Shown one piece after another: positions 59,207-64,000 of a stretch of 64,000 nt of DNA (its first letter is position 1; each line of letters starts with the position of its first letter). The position numbers were made by a program, and so were the translations under genes. The notes beneath the pieces were generated by a model that was not told the origin of the DNA, did no database searches, and worked only from the letters and a program-made list of their open reading frames with translations. The stretch is from Bacteroidaceae bacterium (GTDB lineage Bacteria; Bacteroidota; Bacteroidia; Bacteroidales; Bacteroidaceae): the NCBI GenBank assembly GCA_017615125.1, contig JAGAAS010000042.1, positions 1-64,000 on the forward strand, written 5' to 3'.

Positions 59207-60346
59207 TCACCTGCTGGAAATAAACAGCAAGACTAGTACCATAACGATACCCACAGCAAGGGTTCGCCCTCCTGGATCTATGCGCTCCCACAACGAGAAA
59301 GCAATCGTGATATGTTTATTCGAATCCAGATTAATCTTACGAGTTACCATCTGCTCATATCTGTTAAGGTTAACGGCACGTACCGTATATTCTCCAGCAG
59401 GCAGAGTCAGACGATAGTTTGTATCTTCCCGCGCATAGAAAGCTTCTTTCTCGTTAATGAAGATTTTAGCATCGCCCTTACACTCAATAAGAAGCTTGAA
59501 TGTTGTTTCACTCCCGGTAGCCTCCGAAGTATGCTCCTTTGCTGACGCTTGATACATTGCGATAGGCGTATCAGTCCATTCTCCGCTGACGGGAAGAGCA
59601 ACAGGCATACGCTCTGCCTCCTCCTGAGCCTGAGCCATCGAGCGGCGCTCCTCGTCGGAATGCTGCTTATCGGTAAGTATTACACTAGCGCGGATTTTTC
59701 GAACTCCCACACGCCAGAGCCAAATGTCGGCAAGGACGAAGACAACAAAGGCAATCAGATAGGAAGAAGGATATTCAATCGTTCCCATCCAGAAAGCCAT
59801 CGTGTCGAACAATCCGTGTGCCAACATCGGAAGAAGGATGCTGCAGGCCATATAATATGTCCGTTTCTCCAAATGGAAGCGTGCCATCGAAAGGTAATAG
59901 CCCATAATGACAGCAAAGAGGAAATGCGCCGGAACAGAAAGCAAGGCGCGGCTGACAGCAACGTTCATGCCCCCCTCAACGACGTACATCACATTCTCAA
60001 GGCAGGCGAAGCCCATAGAAATGAATACGGCATAGACGATACCGTCTATGTATTCATCGAACTGAGGCGACTTCCACACAAGAATGAAAAGAGCCATCCA
60101 CTTGCAGAATTCCTCCGGGATGCCTGCTTCGAAGAAGCTCACCTTCAACGCATCGAGGAAGGTCTTCGGAGAAGAGGAGGATGCGAAGGGAGACATCAGC
60201 ACGATGACGGCAAACGTGCTATAGATTCCATAACGGAAAGCGCGGAAAAGCATATCGCGCGGCTCCGGGCATCGACGATCCTTCAGGTAGATGTAATAAA
60301 GCAAGACGGCGACAGGAGCTACCGCAGCTAGCAAGAGAATCAACAT
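59207..60346 (-). CDS. PrsW-family intramembrane protease with PEGA-like tail
   Basis: 379 residues. The N-terminal 220 residues form about seven membrane helices with the PrsW metalloprotease motifs: FEAGIPEEFCKWMALF (EE), FACLENVMYV (E-N), LSVPAHFLFAVIMGYYL (His) and LPMLAHGLFDTMAFW (His-D). The rest is soluble with a PEGA-like beta domain (about 285-355: FKLLIECKGDAKIFINEKEAFYAREDTNYRLTLPAGEYTVRAVNLNRYEQ), then a C-terminal membrane helix GIVMVLVLLFISS. Classical PrsW cuts anti-sigma factors in the membrane. The tail is unusual; it could bind cell-wall or protein ligands to control cleavage. Substrate unknown. Confidence 0.85.
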   Translation of the reverse strand: MLILLLAAVAPVAVLLYYIYLKDRRCPEPRDMLFRAFRYGIYSTFAVIVLMSPFASSSSPKTFLDALKVSFFEAGIPEEFCKWMALFILVWKSPQFDEYIDGIVYAVFISMGFACLENVMYVVEGGMNVAVSRALLSVPAHFLFAVIMGYYLSMARFHLEKRTYYMACSILLPMLAHGLFDTMAFWMGTIEYPSSYLIAFVVFVLADIWLWRVGVRKIRASVILTDKQHSDEERRSMAQAQEEAERMPVALPVSGEWTDTPIAMYQASAKEHTSEATGSETTFKLLIECKGDAKIFINEKEAFYAREDTNYRLTLPAGEYTVRAVNLNRYEQMVTRKINLDSNKHITIAFSLWERIDPGGRTLAVGIVMVLVLLFISSR

Positions 60347-60370
60347 CAGGTTTCCTTTTTGTTAATAGAG

Positions 60371-60408
60371 AAGCCCTGCCTCAACTGTGCGACAGCAAGG
60401 CAGGGCTT
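60371..60408 (-). terminator. Hairpin after the flotillin gene
   Basis: AAGCCCTGCCT (60371-60381) pairs with AGGCAGGGCTT (60398-60408), a perfect 11-base stem with a 16-base loop; only a weak T-run follows on the reverse strand. Confidence 0.65.
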
Positions 60409-60417
60409 ACCCTTTTC

Positions 60418-61797
60418 TTATTTCACCTCTTCGGCTTCAACTGTGGAAGGAGCATCGGTTTCCTTCTTCTTGCCGAGATATTCCGGAAGGTTCATACCTG
60501 CCAAATCGAACAAGTCGGTAAGAGGAGGAACAGACTTCATCAGCCCGCTGATAAAGTTGGCTGTTGAGCCCTTCCCATCGGCGCTGTTGCCGTTGTCCCA
60601 AACAGTAACATGATCGATGTTGACTCCCTTGACAGCCTCTACCTGAGTCTTCACGAGCTCGGGCAGTTTCTCGATGAGCAGCAGCATATAAGCCTTGTTG
60701 GCTTCGCCTCCGGCAGCTTCCACCATCTTGTCGTAACCCTGAGCCTGCTTGGTAAGAATCTCGTAGTAACCTTTACCTTCGGCTTCCATTTTTGCGAAGA
60801 TGGCATCGGCTTCACCTTTTGCCTTCACGCGCAGCTTCTCTGCCTCAGCCTCAGCTTCGATGACGATACGCTGACGCTCCACTTCCTGCGGAACGATAAC
60901 GTTAGCCTGCTGGGTTGAACGCTCACGCTCGGCACGCACAAGCTCGGCTTCCTTCTCGGCAGCATAGGCTTCCTGAAGGGCGTGAGCCTGCTGAACCTTC
61001 TCGGCAGCGACTGCTTTGCGCAGAGCCTCAGCCTCGCGCTCACGACGATTGGCGTTGGAGTTGGCAATCTCAATCTGGGCGTCGTTTTCTCCCTGAACGG
61101 CAAGAGCGTTTGCCTGACTGGTACGGATTCGAGTGTCTCGCACGGCTTCCGCCTTACCGATTTCTCCCATCTTGTCCTGCTCGGCAACGCTTACCTTTGC
61201 CTCGTTGATGGCTTTGGCTGCAGCCTCCTTACCGAGAGCCTCGATGTAGCCGCTCTCGTCCTTGATGTCGGTGACATTTACGTTGATAAGCCGCAGGCCT
61301 ATCTTCTTCAGTTCCACTTCCACATTCTTCGAGATAGCCTCGAGGAACTTGTCTCGGTCGCTGTTGATTTCCTCGATGGACATCGTTGCGATAACCAGAC
61401 GGAGCTGACCGAACAGGATATCGCGAGCCAGTTCCTGGATTTCGCTCGAAGAGAGCCCGAGCAGACGCTCAGCGGCGTTGTTCATTGAGTCGGACTCTGT
61501 GGAGATTCCGACGGTGAAGCGGCAAGGAACGTCAACACGGATGTTCTGACGCGAAAGGGCGTTGGTGAGGTTTGCATCGATGCTGATGGGCGTAAGGCTC
61601 AGGTAGGCATAGTCCTGAAGGATGGGCCACACGAACTTACCTCCGCCGTGAATACATTTGGCACTACCGCCGCCTGTCTTTCCGTAAACGACGAGAATCT
61701 TGTCCGAAGGACATCTGCGATACCTTCTGATGACAGCTGCAACCATCACCAGGACGACGACGATAAGCAGCAAGATGATAAAGAAAGGATTTTCCAT
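60418..61797 (-). CDS. Flotillin-like SPFH-domain membrane protein
   Basis: 459 residues. N-terminal membrane helix (FFIILLLIVVVLVMVAAVI), SPFH domain (about 30-210, KILVVYGKTGGGSAKCIHGGGKFVWPILQDYAYLSLTPISID) and a long Ala/Glu coiled coil (about 210-360: INEAKVSVAEQDKMGEIGKAEAV...EREAEALRKAVAAEKVQQAHALQEAYAAEKEAEL), ending in a conserved tail. Family plan as in FloT/YqiK. These proteins assemble in membrane microdomains. A NfeD-like protein is encoded 93 bases upstream in the same direction, the usual partner. Confidence 0.93.
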   Translation of the reverse strand: MENPFFIILLLIVVVLVMVAAVIRRYRRCPSDKILVVYGKTGGGSAKCIHGGGKFVWPILQDYAYLSLTPISIDANLTNALSRQNIRVDVPCRFTVGISTESDSMNNAAERLLGLSSSEIQELARDILFGQLRLVIATMSIEEINSDRDKFLEAISKNVEVELKKIGLRLINVNVTDIKDESGYIEALGKEAAAKAINEAKVSVAEQDKMGEIGKAEAVRDTRIRTSQANALAVQGENDAQIEIANSNANRREREAEALRKAVAAEKVQQAHALQEAYAAEKEAELVRAERERSTQQANVIVPQEVERQRIVIEAEAEAEKLRVKAKGEADAIFAKMEAEGKGYYEILTKQAQGYDKMVEAAGGEANKAYMLLLIEKLPELVKTQVEAVKGVNIDHVTVWDNGNSADGKGSTANFISGLMKSVPPLTDLFDLAGMNLPEYLGKKKETDAPSTVEAEEVK

Positions 61798-61889
61798 ATT
61801 GTTTGTTGTTAAATGATTGATAATTCTACCTTATTAATATATGTGAGCAAAGGGTTTCACTTGTTACTTTGAAAACGGGAAAAGGTTCC

Positions 61890-62456
61890 TTATGCCGGCT
61901 CCACTTCCACCGTATCGGTGCCGATGGTTCTCAGCACTTTAGCCTTAGCGCCTGTGGGAATACCGCTGCTGACAGAAACAGCATCTATTTCGTGTACCGA
62001 TCCGCGCACGCTGACCATCACCTTTCCCTTGCCTTCTCCTGCGGCAGGAATGCGGAGATAGACATCGGCAACCTGTCCCACCGTCTCCTCGAGGCGGAAC
62101 GTCTTGTCCACGCCCAGTTTCATCACCTGACGTACGATCAGCACCCAGACGAGCACAAACACAACACCCACTCCGACGGCTGCCAGCTGAAGCAGCGTGG
62201 GCGAAGAGATGACATTCTTGAAACAAACGCCTGCCCAGCCGTAGCCCAGCAGGAAGTTCACCAGGTTCTTAAAGGTAAAGAAGCCCGAGACGCCGTCGGC
62301 ATCCACGCCGTCAAGTCCGCCGGCATCCAGATCGGTGTCGTGATCAAGCCCCACAAACGTCATAATCGTCTGAATGACAAACACGATACTGGCTGCAATA
62401 GCAACCGTCCAAAAGATTTTCTGCGCCGGTTCAAGGGCATTGTATACTTCCATCAT
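61890..62456 (-). CDS. NfeD-like membrane protein, flotillin partner
   Basis: 188 residues from ATG at 62454-62456 (a second ATG follows at once; the longer open frame upstream is not protein-like and lies before the -7 element). Three membrane segments (IFWTVAIAASIVFVIQTIMTFVG; FFTFKNLVNFLLGYGWAGVCF; LLQLAAVGVGVVFVLVWVLIV) and a C-terminal OB-fold-type NfeD domain (LEETVGQVADVYLRIPAAGEGKGKVMVSVRGSVHEIDAVSVSSGIPTGAKAKVLRTIGTDTVEVEP). Typical companion of flotillins, thought to organise them. The two genes form an operon. TATCTTTG -7 at 62495-62502. Confidence 0.88.
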   Translation of the reverse strand: MMEVYNALEPAQKIFWTVAIAASIVFVIQTIMTFVGLDHDTDLDAGGLDGVDADGVSGFFTFKNLVNFLLGYGWAGVCFKNVISSPTLLQLAAVGVGVVFVLVWVLIVRQVMKLGVDKTFRLEETVGQVADVYLRIPAAGEGKGKVMVSVRGSVHEIDAVSVSSGIPTGAKAKVLRTIGTDTVEVEPA

Positions 62457-62619
62457 AGTTCTAATAGTTTTTTGTTTGTTGATAAATGGATATGCAAAGA
62501 TAAAATTATTTCTGACAATCAGCAAACTTTTTCGTTTTTTTAGCATACTTCCGGCTATAATTTCGAAGCAAAACGGACGGCGGAAAAAAGAGGCCCGAGA
62601 GCGTGTTTTGAGCAGGGCA

Positions 62620-62700
62620 AATTTTCGAGAAGGAATCTCGCCGTATGAAGAAAGAAAAAAAAATTTTCCCTTCTCGAAAAAATTTTTTGGAGAAAGAAAA
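62620..62700 (+). repeat. Purine-rich dispersed repeat, copy D
   Basis: Contains AGAAGGAATCTCGCCGTATG (62629-62648), AAGAAAGAAAAAAAAATTTT, then CCCTTCTCGAAAAAATTTTTTGG, with outer arms TTTTCGAGAAGG and CCTTCTCGAAAA complementary. It fills the gap (62457-62895) between the NfeD-like gene and the Crp/Fnr gene; the remainder of the gap (62703-62858) shows no feature. Confidence 0.85.
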
Positions 62701-62858
62701 ATCCGACAAGGGTAACACCTATTCTATTTTAGGCAAAAAAAGCCAACGAATTCATAGCGCAAGCAAGTCAGCCGAATTGCCTATTCTTTCGGGGCAGGAA
62801 GAGATATTTCTTTATGTTAATTTTTAACTGAAATGAGATGAAAAAAGCGTTTTTGCAC

Positions 62859-62866
62859 TATCTTTG
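62859..62866 (+). promoter_or_regulatory. -7 element of the Crp/Fnr gene
   Basis: TATCTTTG; no TTTG at the expected distance upstream. Confidence 0.55.
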
Positions 62867-62895
62867 CAACTCAAACGGGAAAAAGCGTTAACTGA

Positions 62896-63609
62896 GTGAA
62901 AGATATCGATTCATCTATGACGAAACGGCTGCTGTCGCTCTCCCTCTTTCAGGGGCTGACGACAGAGCAGCTTATGGACATATTGACAAAGACTCGCATC
63001 GAGTTTGCCAACGTGAAGGACGACTACATCCTTCGCGAGGGACAGCGACACGAGCAGATGGTCTTCGTCATTCAGGGAACCATCCTGCGCGAATACCGCG
63101 AGGAGAAGGGGCTTTTTACTTTCTTCGAGGAAATCGGCACCGACATCATCGAGCCTGAGTCCCTCTTCGGGCGCGACACAACCCTCCGAGCCAGCTATCG
63201 GGCAGAAGGGAGCGCCACGCTGGTTGTCTTCGACAAGAGGAATCTTTTCAACGTCTTCAACCACTTCGGCATCGTGCAAATCAACATCCTCAACTCGTTC
63301 TGCGCTACCATCCAGTCGCTTCGGCAAAAGGAATTTATCCCTTCGGGAAGGAATATCGGCACCTCCTTCTGCCAGTTTGTCAGCCAGTTGAGCACCCATC
63401 CTCTGGGAGAAAAGAAGATCGACATCACCCGCACCGACCTTGCCGTCATCTTAGGGTGCAACCGACGCGCTATGTCGGAAATGCTGGTAACGCTAGAGAA
63501 AGAAGGGCTCATCAGCATCGGCTATCGCTTGCTGACAATCCCCGATTTGGAGGCATTGCGGCAGAGAGTCGCACAATCGGACGAATCATCCCTTTCCCCT
63601 ACCTTTTAA
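62896..63609 (+). CDS. Crp/Fnr-family transcriptional regulator
   Basis: 237 residues from GTG at 62896; ATG at 62917 (residue 8) is the alternative. Cyclic-nucleotide-binding-type beta-roll (about 12-125: LFQGLTTEQLMDILTKTRIEF...EQMVFVIQGTILREY...IEPESLFGRDTTLRASYRAEGSATLVVFD) and a C-terminal winged helix (GEKKIDITRTDLAVILGCNRRAMSEMLVTLEKEGLISIGYRLLTIPDLEAL). The usual phosphate-binding Arg-Ser pair of cAMP sensors is not evident and there are no Fnr-type clusters of Cys at the N-terminus, so the signal is unknown. Confidence 0.9.
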   Translation: MKDIDSSMTKRLLSLSLFQGLTTEQLMDILTKTRIEFANVKDDYILREGQRHEQMVFVIQGTILREYREEKGLFTFFEEIGTDIIEPESLFGRDTTLRASYRAEGSATLVVFDKRNLFNVFNHFGIVQINILNSFCATIQSLRQKEFIPSGRNIGTSFCQFVSQLSTHPLGEKKIDITRTDLAVILGCNRRAMSEMLVTLEKEGLISIGYRLLTIPDLEALRQRVAQSDESSLSPTF

Positions 63610-63720
63610 AATATAACGAATACACCCTTGAAAACTATCTCAAACATAACCAGACAAGCGGAACGTCTCCACACGAGAAGGCAAAGCACGAAAAGTGCCT
63701 CCCTGCCCCACTCTGACGCA

Positions 63721-64000
63721 ATGAAAACGAAAGGCTGCCGACGCTTTCCGTTGGCTTCCTACATCATTCTTCTGGCAACCATCCTATCCTTCACTATGTG
63801 CAACAGCAACGACAATCCCTTCCTCGCGCCCTTCGGCACGCCTCACGAGACTATTCCCTTCGATCGCATCCGGCTCTCCCACTATGAGCCAGCCATCCTT
63901 GAGGGCATACGCCAGCATGATGCCGAGATAGCCTCTATCGTCGGCAACACCTCGCCTGCCGATTTCGAAAACACGATTGAAGCCCTCGACCGTTCGGGAA
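63721..64000 (+). CDS. dcp: M3-family peptidyl-dipeptidase (Dcp-like), 5' part only
   Basis: 93 complete codons before the window ends. A hydrophobic N-terminal segment (LASYIILLATILSFT) is followed by NPFLAPFGTPHETIPFDRIRLSHYEPAILEGIRQHDAEIASIVGNTSPADFENTIEALDRSG. The PFDRI-x(6)-EPAI and DFENTIEALDRSG strings are the N-terminal signature of M3 thimet-type dipeptidyl carboxypeptidases. The zinc site lies beyond the window. The N-terminal signal suggests a periplasmic enzyme that clips dipeptides from peptide C-termini. Confidence 0.85.
   Translation, partial: MKTKGCRRFPLASYIILLATILSFTMCNSNDNPFLAPFGTPHETIPFDRIRLSHYEPAILEGIRQHDAEIASIVGNTSPADFENTIEALDRSG

Overview
The window comes from a Bacteroidetes chromosome, most likely order Bacteroidales and plausibly Prevotellaceae. 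The evidence is the many promoters of the Bacteroidetes type (TTTG, 19-21 bases, TAnnTTTG), a type III glutamine synthetase, a PorT-type barrel, a BtuG-like lipoprotein, BACON domains, and a split 5'-nucleotidase. There is no phage, insertion sequence or CRISPR array; it is an ordinary chromosomal segment with unusual regulatory and repeat DNA.

Layout. 1-8020: envelope genes (HXXEE protein fragment, OmpH-like lipoprotein, small membrane protein), PepD dipeptidase, a beta-helix lipoprotein, an exported endonuclease/exonuclease/phosphatase, rlmH and a YihY protein. 8069-8425: RNase P RNA. 8490-14397: a Fur-family regulator with a duplicated promoter region, then a cobalamin riboswitch driving BtuB-like receptor, BtuG-like propeller, DUF4465-type lipoprotein and a fourth surface lipoprotein. 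14478-30066: histidine kinase and response regulator divergent from an efflux locus with a TolC protein, four paralogous MacB/FtsX-type permeases, a membrane-fusion protein and one ATPase. 30338-39671: SIS protein, recA, dnaK (with a sigma-54-type promoter), exported flavin reductase-like protein, a large AT-richer BACON/dockerin protein, a CAU tRNA and a START-like protein.

40186-54708: a nitrogen/glutamine block: a Gln/Asn-rich 41-residue leader peptide with a strong intrinsic terminator ahead of asnB, then a PurF-family protein, pyrG, glutamine synthetase III, dapF, dapL, carA and carB. Most of these enzymes make or use glutamine. The leader plus terminator looks like a transcription attenuator sensing charging of Gln and/or Asn tRNA, and I consider it the most interesting object in the window.

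54828-64000: small barrel protein, rplS, a 5'-nucleotidase split into two genes in reversed domain order, PorT-like protein, 2[4Fe-4S] ferredoxin, PrsW-type protease with a PEGA-like tail, flotillin and NfeD-like genes, a Crp/Fnr regulator and the start of an M3 peptidase.

Dispersed repeats are prominent: a purine-rich element that carries a ribosome binding site and an ATG (five copies), two arrays of three CAACGCGTTG palindromes at 22-base spacing, AACTCTA/TTAAGAG heptamers, and a 21-base iteron set inside the efflux locus.
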